64,000 nucleotides of DNA from assembly GCA_035949255.1 (NCBI GenBank), contig DASZIL010000033.1, positions 1 through 64,000 of the forward strand, given 5' to 3'. Below are positions 42,813-51,363 of this stretch, in pieces. The notes under the pieces were generated by a model. It was not told the origin of the DNA. It did no database searches and was given only the letters and a program-made list of their open reading frames with translations. Positions within the stretch are counted from its first letter, which is position 1. Each line of letters opens with the position of its first letter. The DNA comes from GAS188 sp035949255. GTDB taxonomy: Bacteria > Pseudomonadota > Alphaproteobacteria > Rhizobiales > Beijerinckiaceae. The translations under genes were made by a program, and so were the position numbers.

Positions 42813-43403
42813 ATGGGACGCGAAGCATTGGTCCATGCCGAAGTCGGGAACGAAACCGACGAGGTGCGCGCGCTTCTCGAGAGCGGCGAGCTGATCCTCC
42901 GGGGGACGATTCGCCGTCGCTATCCGAAGTCGGCGCTGGAGGGCGCGGCGGTCGAGGGTGGGGTGCTTTGCTTCAGATATGCGGGCGAAGCGGTGCGGCT
43001 TCATCTCGGCGCGCGCGCTGCCGATGCGTGGCGCAAGGCCATCGCCACGCCGCCGCGGAGCTTGCGCGCGAAGCTCGGGCTCGACAGGGGCGAGCGGGCG
43101 CTGCTCATCGGATCCTTCGACGATGATGCGCTTGCCGAGGCGCTCGACGGTGCTCTCGTCGAGGACGCCGTGGCGGCCGGGATGATGATCGCCTGCATCG
43201 AGGGGCCTGATGATCTGATCGCGGCGCAGACCATCCATGGGGCGCATCCAGGCCTCGCCCTTTGGGCGATCTATCCGAAGGGACGCGATGTCGCCTTCGG
43301 CGAGAGCAAGATTCGCACCGCGCTGCGCGCGAGGGGCTTCCGGGACAGCAAATCATGCGCGGTCTCAGAGCGCCTCACCGCGACACGCTATATCCTCAAA
43401 TAG
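42813..43403 (+). CDS. Hypothetical protein, DUF3052-like C-terminal domain
   Basis: A 196-residue cytosolic protein without a firmly known function. The N-terminal half (VRALLESGELILRGTIRRRYP and LHLGARAADAWRKAI) looks like a small domain of its own. The second half (RAKLGLDRGERALLIGSF, then LALWAIYPKGRDVAFGESKIR and GFRDSKSCAVSERLTATRY) resembles DUF3052-type proteins. GAGAGG six bases upstream of the ATG at 42813 supports the start. A much longer reading in the same frame back to 40299 is antisense to the fusion gene and not real. Divergent from the fusion gene. Confidence 0.75.
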   Translation: MGREALVHAEVGNETDEVRALLESGELILRGTIRRRYPKSALEGAAVEGGVLCFRYAGEAVRLHLGARAADAWRKAIATPPRSLRAKLGLDRGERALLIGSFDDDALAEALDGALVEDAVAAGMMIACIEGPDDLIAAQTIHGAHPGLALWAIYPKGRDVAFGESKIRTALRARGFRDSKSCAVSERLTATRYILK

Positions 43404-43448
43404 AATAGCAAGCGCTCCCTGTAGCGCCCGTTTCAACGCCGCCATCCT

Positions 43449-45182
43449 CTAAAGTGGCGGAATGCGTACCGTGAGCACGGCCGAGCGGCCGTCATTAAGC
43501 GCCGCGAGGCAGCGATCGATCGCGCCTTGCACATCCTGCGGAGCGCGCACGCATTCGCCATAAGCGCCGAAGGCGCGGCCCACTTCCTCGAAGCGTCGCT
43601 CTTCGCCTTGTCGCCCGCTTTCGAGCCGCGACAGGAACATGTCGCTCGCGGCCGCCGCGCCCTTCGGAAAAACCCGCATCACCGAGGATTTCACCGCCTG
43701 CCAGCCGCGGTTGTCGAGCACGACGGTGAAGATCGGAAGCTGATATTGCTGGGCCGTCGCGTAAACCGAGTCGGGCGTCGAGAAATGGAAGGAGCCGTCG
43801 CCCACGATCTGCACGACGCGGCGATCCGGGCGCGCAAGCTTGATGCCGAGCGCCATGCCGCCGCTATAGCCGAGGCCGGCCCCGCCGAGGCCCACATAAG
43901 TCTCCGGTTTCGTGCGCAGGATTTGCTCCTGCACGGCGAGCGTGTTGCGGATCGATTCGTTGAGCACGATGTCGTCCTGCGAGAGCTTTGCGCTCAAGCA
44001 CGCACACAGATAATCGGGGGAGATGGCGTCGGCTTCGCCGGATTTCGCTGCCGCCGCCTGCGCTTTCCGGTGACGTGCTTCATTCGCTTTCGCGAACCCC
44101 GCCACACGCTTGGCGACGCGGCTCCGATAGGCGTCGTCGGCGCGCGCTCGGACCGTCTCGAGCACCTGGTGGAGCACGATCGAGCAATCGCCCTCGATGC
44201 GCATGTCCGTGGCGAAACCCCACATCGGAAAATCGGTCTTGAGCGGATCGACGTCGATTTGGATCCAGCGCATCGCGCTGGCAAGCGGCGCATATTTCGG
44301 CAGGAAAGGCACGTCGACGTCGAGCAGGAGGCCGAGGTCCGCTCCCTCCATCGCCGCGACCGGATCGAAACCTGCAAAGCAGGGTGAATCATGGGGAATG
44401 CAAAGGTCGAGCGCATTGTATTCGACGACCCGAATGCCGCATTCGCGCGCCAAGGCATCGAGCAGCGCGACCGCCTCGCGCTTGCGTCCGAGATAGGCGG
44501 TGATCGCGACCGGGTTTTCCGCCGCCATCAGCGCTTCGGCGAGGGCTTCGGCACGCGCGGGCTCGACGCCACCCCGGCGCACCGGCCCGTATTTCGCCTC
44601 GGGAAATCCGTCGGGATGCGGGTCGTCGATCATCTCGGCCAAGGTCTCGCGCGGCAGCATCATGTAGACGGGCCCTTGCGGATCGCTTTGCATGAAGGAA
44701 TGGCCGCGCCGCAGCGCCTCCTTGGCGACGACGCCGGAAGGCAGCGAATATTCCCATTTCACGAAGGGGCGCACGATGCTCGCCATGTCGAAGGGGTCCT
44801 GCACGAAATGCACATAGGCGTCGCGCGAACCCGGCAACTCCCCGCGCATCGTGTAAGGAGCGCGGCCGGCGAGCAGCATCACGGGAAGGCGGTAGCGCAA
44901 GAGGTTGCCAAGCGCCATCGAGGAATTCGCCGTGCCGGCATCGACATGCACGAGCACGGCCTGGCCGCGCCCGGTGGCGAGCGCATAGCCGCCCGCCATA
45001 TGCACGGCGACGGTCTCATGCGGGCACAAGATGACGCCAGGATGCGGGCGGCCCTCCTGGTCCCAGCGCGCCAGCTCCTCGATGATCGAGACGTGGTCCG
45101 TGCCGAGGTTGCCGAAGATGTAGTCGATGCCGAGATCGCGGAGGCCTTCAAGAAAATAATGCGCCGCCGATTGCTTGCTCAT
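43449..45182 (-). CDS. Thiamine pyrophosphate-requiring enzyme (acetolactate synthase/benzoylformate decarboxylase-like)
   Basis: A 577-residue ThDP enzyme of the acetohydroxyacid synthase/2-oxoacid decarboxylase superfamily. The three domains are clear: PYR domain with the cofactor-activating Glu56 in LCPHETVAVHMAGGYA, a central domain (about 195-335), and the PP domain with GDGSFHFSTPDSVYATAQQ leading to VVLDNRGW (the GDG-x-N metal/diphosphate site, about 445-480). FGNLGTDHVSIIEEL at the start is typical of catabolic relatives rather than true IlvB. Upstream and co-directional is an MFS gene. It may decarboxylate or carboligate a 2-oxoacid from an aromatic or amino acid substrate; the exact reaction is not known. 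Confidence 0.92.
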   Translation of the reverse strand: MSKQSAAHYFLEGLRDLGIDYIFGNLGTDHVSIIEELARWDQEGRPHPGVILCPHETVAVHMAGGYALATGRGQAVLVHVDAGTANSSMALGNLLRYRLPVMLLAGRAPYTMRGELPGSRDAYVHFVQDPFDMASIVRPFVKWEYSLPSGVVAKEALRRGHSFMQSDPQGPVYMMLPRETLAEMIDDPHPDGFPEAKYGPVRRGGVEPARAEALAEALMAAENPVAITAYLGRKREAVALLDALARECGIRVVEYNALDLCIPHDSPCFAGFDPVAAMEGADLGLLLDVDVPFLPKYAPLASAMRWIQIDVDPLKTDFPMWGFATDMRIEGDCSIVLHQVLETVRARADDAYRSRVAKRVAGFAKANEARHRKAQAAAAKSGEADAISPDYLCACLSAKLSQDDIVLNESIRNTLAVQEQILRTKPETYVGLGGAGLGYSGGMALGIKLARPDRRVVQIVGDGSFHFSTPDSVYATAQQYQLPIFTVVLDNRGWQAVKSSVMRVFPKGAAAASDMFLSRLESGRQGEERRFEEVGRAFGAYGECVRAPQDVQGAIDRCLAALNDGRSAVLTVRIPPL

Positions 45183-45222
45183 GAATGCCTCTGATGATGC
45201 GCCTGCCCTCGGTGGTGAAGCT

Positions 45223-46470
45223 TCACGACCCGGCCCGAAGCTCGGGCGTCGACTCTCGCACGACGGCTCCTCTTGCCGCGACGATGCGAGGCGCGGTCTC
45301 CCTCACCTTGAGGATCGAGGCGGCGACGAAAACCTGCGCGACGGCGCCCAATCCGAGGACCACGCCGAACCCGACGTGGTCGGAGAGCATGCCCCCGACG
45401 AGCGGCATGAGCGTGGTGCCGATGAGCACGCCGAAGAAATTCGTCATGCCGAGCGCCGCGCCGCGGATATCGTCCGAGACGATCTCGCTCACGCAAGTGG
45501 CGAGCACGATCGGCAAGAGGCCAAAGCCGCAAAACCCGCAGATGCCGGCGAGGATGCGCATCGGCCAGACATCATATCCGCCGAGGATGTAGAGCGCGAG
45601 CGCTGTGGCGCTCACGGCCGCGCACACGAATGCCGCCGGCCGTCTACCGAACCGCTCCGACGCGAGCGGAACGAGGATCTGGCCCGCAGCGCCGCAGAAG
45701 CCCCAGATCCCCGCGATGGTCCCCGTCTCCGCGAAGCTGAAGGCGCGGATTTTCGTGAGGAAGAGCGGGTTGAAGCCGACGAAGATCTGCAGCCAGGTGA
45801 GGGCGGCGCATCCCGCGACAGTGACGGCGACCACGGAAGGGTCGCGCAAGAGGCCGAGCGCGCGCCGCCAATCCGCCCGCTGCGCCTCGCGCTTTTGCGG
45901 CTCGCGCATGAACGCGAAGAGAGCGCCAAGGACGACGAGCGTCGCCGCGCCGATGATGGGGAAGACCAGGCGCCAGCCCCAAAGCGCGGTGAGCCGGGTG
46001 ATGATGAAGCTGCCGACACCTACCCCGATGAGCGTATAGCCGACGGTGAAGACGCCTTGATTGATGCTCTTGCGGGAAGGCGCCGATTCCTCGTTGATCG
46101 TCGCTTGCCCGACCGCCCAACCGACGCCGTCGCCGATGCCGAGCAGATCGCGCACGACGAACATCGAGAGGAAGTCCCAGGCGCCGCCCATGGCTGCCGT
46201 CATCACGCCGACGAAGCCGACGGCCGGCAGCAAGATCCGGCGCCGGCCGTGACGATCGGACAGGAAGCCTCCGATCCAGCTCGAGACGGCCCAGGTCACG
46301 GATGTGCCCGAGATCAAGAGCCCCACCTGCCATCCCGCGAGATGGAATTCGGGCACGATCAAAGGGAAGATCAAGCCGATGCCGAAGCGATTGAGACCGA
46401 CACAGCCCCAGAAGAGCGCGAGCAGCACGACGATCGTGAGCTCGTAGCGGGCGGGCTTACCGGCCGGCAT
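45223..46470 (-). CDS. MFS transporter
   Basis: A 415-residue inner-membrane transporter with about 12 TM segments. Motif A between TM2 and TM3 is GGFLSDRHGRRRILLPA, and FLTKIRAFSFAETGTIAGIWGFCGAAGQ starts the second half (read in parts). The central loop carries MREPQKREAQRADW. GGGAGG seven bases upstream of the ATG at 46470 sets the start; an in-frame ATG at 46485 lies before this site. It is upstream of the ThDP-enzyme gene in the same direction (40-base gap), so likely imports that enzyme's precursor substrate. Confidence 0.9.
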   Translation of the reverse strand: MPAGKPARYELTIVVLLALFWGCVGLNRFGIGLIFPLIVPEFHLAGWQVGLLISGTSVTWAVSSWIGGFLSDRHGRRRILLPAVGFVGVMTAAMGGAWDFLSMFVVRDLLGIGDGVGWAVGQATINEESAPSRKSINQGVFTVGYTLIGVGVGSFIITRLTALWGWRLVFPIIGAATLVVLGALFAFMREPQKREAQRADWRRALGLLRDPSVVAVTVAGCAALTWLQIFVGFNPLFLTKIRAFSFAETGTIAGIWGFCGAAGQILVPLASERFGRRPAAFVCAAVSATALALYILGGYDVWPMRILAGICGFCGFGLLPIVLATCVSEIVSDDIRGAALGMTNFFGVLIGTTLMPLVGGMLSDHVGFGVVLGLGAVAQVFVAASILKVRETAPRIVAARGAVVRESTPELRAGS

Positions 46471-46764
46471 CACGCATCCTCCCATTCGGCGAACCTTTGG
46501 TCTCGTGCCCGACGAATCGCGTCAAGCCTCGATTATCGTGCCGGATCATCGCTCGGATCGCCTCGCCCTCACCCTCGCCGCGCCTTCTCCCCATGAGATG
46601 CGCGCAACGACGACGCGCCGGCATTTTAGGGCTGTTTCGCCATCCGGCGGTCGAAATTGACACAAGGCCGATGAAGGGTAAAGTTTTGCGCAGCAAGGAG
46701 ATTGCTCTTCGGAGCGACTTTCGCCGGCCACGGCTGCTTTGCGCGAATTAGACTCGAAAGTCGC

Positions 46765-48036
46765 ATGACAGAGATGAGCTCGAAAACGATCGGCCCCCTC
46801 GCGATCGTCGGCGGTGGCATTTGCGGCCTCAAGCTCGCGCTCGATCTTGCCCAGCGCGGCATCGCGTGCAACGTCTATGAGCGCGCTCCGCAAATCAAGG
46901 AGCTCGGCGTCGGCATCACGGTGCTGCCCCATGGCATGCGCGAATTCGCGGCGCTCGGCCTCGCGGACAAGCTCCTGGCAGCCGGCATCGAGAACCGCGA
47001 AAGCTGCTTCTTCAATCGCTTCGGGCAACTCATCTACAAGGAGCCGCGCGGCAAATTCGCAGGCCATGCTTTCGCGGAAGTCGGCCTGCATCGCGGACGC
47101 CTGCACAAGGCGCTTTTCGAGGCGGCGCGCGAGCGCCTCGGGCCCGAGCGCATTCTCACCGATCACGACTGCATCGGCATCGAGCAGGACGAGAGCGGCG
47201 TCACGCTTCATTGCCGCGAGACTTCAACCGGACGTTCCATCGAACCGGTGCGCGCCACCGCAGTGATCGCTTGTGACGGCGTGAACTCAGGCGCCCGTAA
47301 GAGCTTCTATCCCGATGAAAGCCTCGCCTTTGCCGGGATCAACACCTGGCGCGGCGTGACGCGTCACAGGCCGATTCTCGGCGGTCGCGCCTATTTGCGC
47401 ATCGGCTCGATCCTCACCGGCAAGATCGTCATCTACCCGATCGTCGACGATGTCGACGGGTCGGGCAATCAGCTCATCAACTGGACGACCGAAATCAAAA
47501 GCGACACTTTCGAGAAGAATGATTGGAACGAGCCCGGCAATCTCGACGACTTCATCCAGCTTTACGAGAGCTTCCGCTTCGATTGGCTCGACGTGCCGGT
47601 GATGATCCGCCGATCCGAAGTGCTTCTCGAATATCCGATGGTCGACAAGGATCCGATAGCGCGCTGGAGCTTCGGGCGCGTGACGCTCGCGGGCGACGCC
47701 GCCCATCCCATGTATCCGCGCGGCTCGAACGGTTCGGCGCAAGCCGTGATCGATGCGCGCGTGCTCGCCGACTGCCTCGCTCGTGACCCCGATCCGAGGC
47801 GCGCGTTCAAGGCCTATGAGGACGAGCGGCGCGAGGCGACCGCGAAGGTGGTGCGCGCCAATCGTGAGTATCCGCCGGACTTCATCAACATCAGGGTCGA
47901 GGAGCTCGTCGGCGACAAGCCCTTCGTCAATCTCGACGACCACATCACGCAAGCCGAGCTTCGCGCGTTGTCGGAGAATTACAAGCGGATCGCGGGGTTT
48001 TCAGTGAGCGACACGAGAGAAGCCAACGCGGGCTAG
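46765..48036 (+). CDS. FAD-dependent aromatic-ring monooxygenase
   Basis: A 423-residue class A flavoprotein hydroxylase (PheA/TfdB, salicylate hydroxylase-like). The dinucleotide motif is AIVGGGICGLKLALDL (about 13-28), the DG motif VIACDGVNSGARKSFYPDE, and the GD motif LAGDAAHPMYPRGSNGSAQAV. It should hydroxylate an aromatic or similar ring using NAD(P)H and O2. The ATG at 46765 gives the family start. Divergent from the MFS/ThDP gene pair over 294 bases. A nearby aldolase and amidase-like gene on the other strand may be functionally linked. Substrate unknown. Confidence 0.92.
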   Translation: MTEMSSKTIGPLAIVGGGICGLKLALDLAQRGIACNVYERAPQIKELGVGITVLPHGMREFAALGLADKLLAAGIENRESCFFNRFGQLIYKEPRGKFAGHAFAEVGLHRGRLHKALFEAARERLGPERILTDHDCIGIEQDESGVTLHCRETSTGRSIEPVRATAVIACDGVNSGARKSFYPDESLAFAGINTWRGVTRHRPILGGRAYLRIGSILTGKIVIYPIVDDVDGSGNQLINWTTEIKSDTFEKNDWNEPGNLDDFIQLYESFRFDWLDVPVMIRRSEVLLEYPMVDKDPIARWSFGRVTLAGDAAHPMYPRGSNGSAQAVIDARVLADCLARDPDPRRAFKAYEDERREATAKVVRANREYPPDFINIRVEELVGDKPFVNLDDHITQAELRALSENYKRIAGFSVSDTREANAG

Positions 48037-48099
48037 CCGCCGTTGCATCGGTGACGTCCTCGGACAGGCAAATGCTGCCTCTTGGCTCGCCGTTCCTTA

Positions 48100-48873
48100 T
48101 CACGACGCGTAATCCGGCTCCTCCTTGTCGAGGATGCGCCGCCAGGCGTCGAGATGGAGGCGCGCGTCGTAGCGCTCGCTCCAGGGGCCGGTGTGGCCGC
48201 GGCGCAAGCGCTCAGGCAGCGCGCGCAGCTTCTGGCCCGTGGACATCGCGGTCACCTGATACATGGCGGTGCGCTCGGCGATGAAGAGCTCGTCGAAGGC
48301 ATCATGAACGGTTGGCCCAACCACGGTGACGCCGTGGCTCGCCATGATCATGATCGTTCTTTCACCCATGAGATCGGCGATGCGGTCGCCCTCGGCATTG
48401 TCGTCGACAGGCTCATCGCCCTCTTCGTCGATCACCACCCGGTCGTTGAGCGCGAGGTTGTTGTGATGCGCCAAGGCGAATTCGGGGTTCTCGAGCATCG
48501 AGAGCGCGGTGAGGTATTGCGGATGCACATGGAGCACGCAAGCCGCGGCGGGCTTGCGCAAATGGATGCGGGCGTGAATGTGAAAGGCGACCTTGCGAAG
48601 CTCGCCCTTGCCGCGGACCACCCGCCCGTCGAGATCGCAGACGATGAGGCTCGACGCGGTAAGCTCCTCGAAACGCAAGCCGCGCGGATTGATGATGAAG
48701 AGCGGCGGATCACCGGGCCGCGCTTGCGGCAGCATCAAGGAGTTGTGGTTGCCGATCTGCTCATTCCAGCCGTGGCGCGCGCTGATGCGGAACACGGCGG
48801 CCATGTCACAGCGAAGCCGCCACTCCTCGGTTTCGGCTTCCGTAGAGGACAGGGATTTGACGATGGCGGGCAT
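48100..48873 (-). CDS. Class II aldolase/adducin family protein
   Basis: A 257-residue zinc aldolase of the fuculose-phosphate aldolase/adducin fold. The metal site is formed by VLHVHPQYLTAL (His-x-His) and a later His in MASHGVTVVG; NEQIGNHNSLML and LIVCDLDGRVV are typical N-terminal elements. It may cleave a phosphorylated or free hydroxyacid or decarboxylate one. The ATG at 48873 has GAGG six bases upstream; a GTG at 48903, overlapping the upstream gene's stop as GTGA, is the alternative. Co-directional and immediately downstream of the dimethylformamidase-like gene, so presumably the same operon. Confidence 0.88.
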   Translation of the reverse strand: MPAIVKSLSSTEAETEEWRLRCDMAAVFRISARHGWNEQIGNHNSLMLPQARPGDPPLFIINPRGLRFEELTASSLIVCDLDGRVVRGKGELRKVAFHIHARIHLRKPAAACVLHVHPQYLTALSMLENPEFALAHHNNLALNDRVVIDEEGDEPVDDNAEGDRIADLMGERTIMIMASHGVTVVGPTVHDAFDELFIAERTAMYQVTAMSTGQKLRALPERLRRGHTGPWSERYDARLHLDAWRRILDKEEPDYAS

Positions 48874-48899
48874 CGCGACCTCGTTGATGCGGTTTCTTG

Positions 48900-51167
48900 T
48901 CACGCGCCATGATGGGCTGGCGCGCCCGCCTTGCCAAGCTTTCTCCCGCCCTCCTCATCGCCCTTCGCCGCACTGAAGCGACGGACCACGTTCTCGAGGA
49001 GGCGCGACACCGGCCCCTCGAAGCCGTCGCGCCACAAGCTGCCGCAAAAAGTGATCGAGCCGACGGAGAACACAGCCCCGCCCGAAGGCGTGTCGAAATA
49101 CACGATCTCGGCCCGCTTGAGCTCGTTCGGCGGCTCGCCGGAAACCGTATGGAGATGTGACAAAAGCTCCTCCGGCACGGTGACGAAGGAGGCCGGCGGA
49201 TCCTCGGAGCGCGCCAGGATCACCGCATTCTCCGGCGTGCCGAGCGTCTTGTCGGCACGATCCATCTCGAAGCCCGCAGCGCCACCGCCCGAGAGGCCGT
49301 AATCGCCGATGATCTCATCCTCGATGCCTTCGAAGATCCAAGCGTTCGCCGGATCGCGGGACGCCGGCAAGCGCCGATAATGCGTGCCTTCGAACAAACC
49401 CTGGCCCGAGAAGCCGACGCCGGCGAGCATTTGCGGCGGGCGCCGGTTGCGGCGCCACAACCCGCCGAACTCGCCGTCGAGCGCATGGTAATATTCGCCG
49501 GGCTCCGCCGCCCAGGCGCGAATGCCGCCTTCGGCACGGCGGAGTTCGATCACATGCGGCATCGCTTGCGTGCGCGCGATGCGCCAATAGAAGCCGTTGC
49601 CGCCGAGGTAAGCGAGCTTGCCGCCCGTGCTCGTGTAGTTCTGCAAGGCATCGAGCGTGCGCAGCGTATGGTACTCGGGATGTGACCCCGTCAGCACGGC
49701 GCGATAGGGCGCGATGAGCTCTTCGCCCTCATCGTCGAGATCCTCATCGGTCACGATGTCGAAGGCAAAGCCCTTCTCCTCCAGCCAGGCGAGGATATGG
49801 GTGTCGGCGGGAAAATGGCGAAGCCCGGAACCTCGCGCATCGTTGAAGGTGAGGAAGCCCGGCCGCATGGTGAGGATCGGCCGGCGGCGCGAGGAGAAAC
49901 CGATGCCCGCGCCGTCGGCATGGCGGTTATAGGTCGAGGCGCCATAGATCGGGTGCTGGTCCGGGTTGTGCGGATAAGCGCCCCAACCGGCGACACGCCG
50001 ATGATAAGCCTCATCCGCGTTGGCGCGCGCGTGATTGGCATAGGCCTGGTAAGTGAAGGTCGAGGCGAGGAAAGCGATCGGAGCAAACGCCCCTTGCCGG
50101 GGCGGCAGGACGTAAAAGGGCAGCCAATCCTCGCCCGTTTCGCATTTGAGATGGAACGCATAGGCGCCGCTCTTCAAGCCAGGCGGAACCGTCCAGGTGA
50201 AGCTCGGCTCCCAACGGCAATCGTCGAGATCGTCGTCATGGAAATGGATGGCGCCATAATCACGGGGAGCGTGCCGCCAGCACATCTCGCGCCCGCTCCA
50301 GCGAGCGCCGACGACGGCGCGCGTCGGCAGATTGACGAGCCGGCCATGGCACGCCTGTGGCCCGACATCGGTGATCTTTTGAGTCTCGACGCCGAGGGAA
50401 AAATCCCAGCCGGCGAGAAGCTCGGCGCCGAGCTCGTGCATCGGCGACAGCGGGCGCTGAAAGCCTTCGATGAAGGCGCCGAGAAGCGCCGGGTCCTCGA
50501 TCTTTCCGGTGAAATGGCGAAAGGGCGCGTCCTTGCGCTCCGCCGCGACGAGCACACAAGCCTTCGAAGGAAAGGCGAGCCCTCGCCCTTGCGATCTCAC
50601 GACGACGGGCGATGCCTGATCGAGCCCTTGTTGGCCGAGAGCCACTCGTCCCGAGACCGGATCGACGCTGAGCCACAGGCGATACCATTGCCCTGGTTTC
50701 GCCGGCGTCTCGGCGCAAAACCGCATTTCGCTCGAGTGCTTTTCGTTCGACGCGAGGCGCGCCTCGGCGCCGCGCCGCCCGATCGACAACACGACCGCGC
50801 CCTCCCCGCCTTCCATCGCAAGGATGGCCTTCGCCTCCGCGTCGGAGGGCGGCTCGGCACGAAGCTGCACCAGCGCGGTCAAGCTGAAGGGAAGGCTCGG
50901 GTCGCGCTCCGGCCCCCGCTCGACGAGGGCGTATGAGCCGAGGCGGATCTCTTGGCGCCTCCCCTCGAAGCTTTCCACGAAGACGCGCGACCAATCCTCG
51001 ATGCGCATTCCCGGTCCCGCCGGATTGGGATCGCCGCTAACGATGCGCACGAGACGCGCCCGATAGGGGCCGGCTTCGCGCAGGCCCACATGCGCGACGA
51101 AGGCCTCGCCCGGACGGTGCGAGAAGCGGTCGAGATATCCGGTGATCGGAAGTTCGGCGGCGTTCAT
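48900..51167 (-). CDS. N,N-dimethylformamidase large (beta) subunit-like protein
   Basis: A 755-residue protein matching the length and domain plan of the large subunit of N,N-dimethylformamidase, an iron amidohydrolase that splits DMF to dimethylamine and formate. Residues 1-250 hold a LamG/ConA-like beta-sandwich (FVAHVGLREAGPYRARLVRI, LPFSLTALVQLRAEP); the catalytic region follows with STFTYQAYANHARAN (Tyr373, Tyr376), GASTYNRHADGAG (Tyr413) and TGSHPEYHT, in which His496 and Glu498 match the His-x-Glu iron ligands of the characterised enzyme. LAYLGGNGFYWRI is also a hallmark. No gene for the small (alpha) subunit is adjacent, so the protein may act alone or on another amide. Coupled to the class II aldolase gene. 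Confidence 0.88.
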   Translation of the reverse strand: MNAAELPITGYLDRFSHRPGEAFVAHVGLREAGPYRARLVRIVSGDPNPAGPGMRIEDWSRVFVESFEGRRQEIRLGSYALVERGPERDPSLPFSLTALVQLRAEPPSDAEAKAILAMEGGEGAVVLSIGRRGAEARLASNEKHSSEMRFCAETPAKPGQWYRLWLSVDPVSGRVALGQQGLDQASPVVVRSQGRGLAFPSKACVLVAAERKDAPFRHFTGKIEDPALLGAFIEGFQRPLSPMHELGAELLAGWDFSLGVETQKITDVGPQACHGRLVNLPTRAVVGARWSGREMCWRHAPRDYGAIHFHDDDLDDCRWEPSFTWTVPPGLKSGAYAFHLKCETGEDWLPFYVLPPRQGAFAPIAFLASTFTYQAYANHARANADEAYHRRVAGWGAYPHNPDQHPIYGASTYNRHADGAGIGFSSRRRPILTMRPGFLTFNDARGSGLRHFPADTHILAWLEEKGFAFDIVTDEDLDDEGEELIAPYRAVLTGSHPEYHTLRTLDALQNYTSTGGKLAYLGGNGFYWRIARTQAMPHVIELRRAEGGIRAWAAEPGEYYHALDGEFGGLWRRNRRPPQMLAGVGFSGQGLFEGTHYRRLPASRDPANAWIFEGIEDEIIGDYGLSGGGAAGFEMDRADKTLGTPENAVILARSEDPPASFVTVPEELLSHLHTVSGEPPNELKRAEIVYFDTPSGGAVFSVGSITFCGSLWRDGFEGPVSRLLENVVRRFSAAKGDEEGGRKLGKAGAPAHHGA

Positions 51168-51363
51168 CTTGCGCTCTTCGCTGAGTTGTCCACGGCAACC
51201 GACAGGAAGGCGGATGCTTCATGGCTGGGGCGAAAACTTTAGGCGAGAGCGCCGGCGCAGGCAAAGCCACGCCCGAAGGCAAGAGAGCCGTGCGACTTGA
51301 CCGCGGGCGCGAGCGTCCGCAGACTTCGTGTCACCTCCCGAACCCGAAGCGCTGGAGATGACC

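Noticed and set aside
40299..43403. A 1034-codon plus-strand open frame
   Set aside because: Most of it is antisense to the CoA-transferase/glycerate-kinase gene and has Arg/His/Ala-rich composition typical of shadow frames in GC-rich DNA. Only the part from the ATG at 42813 is a plausible gene.
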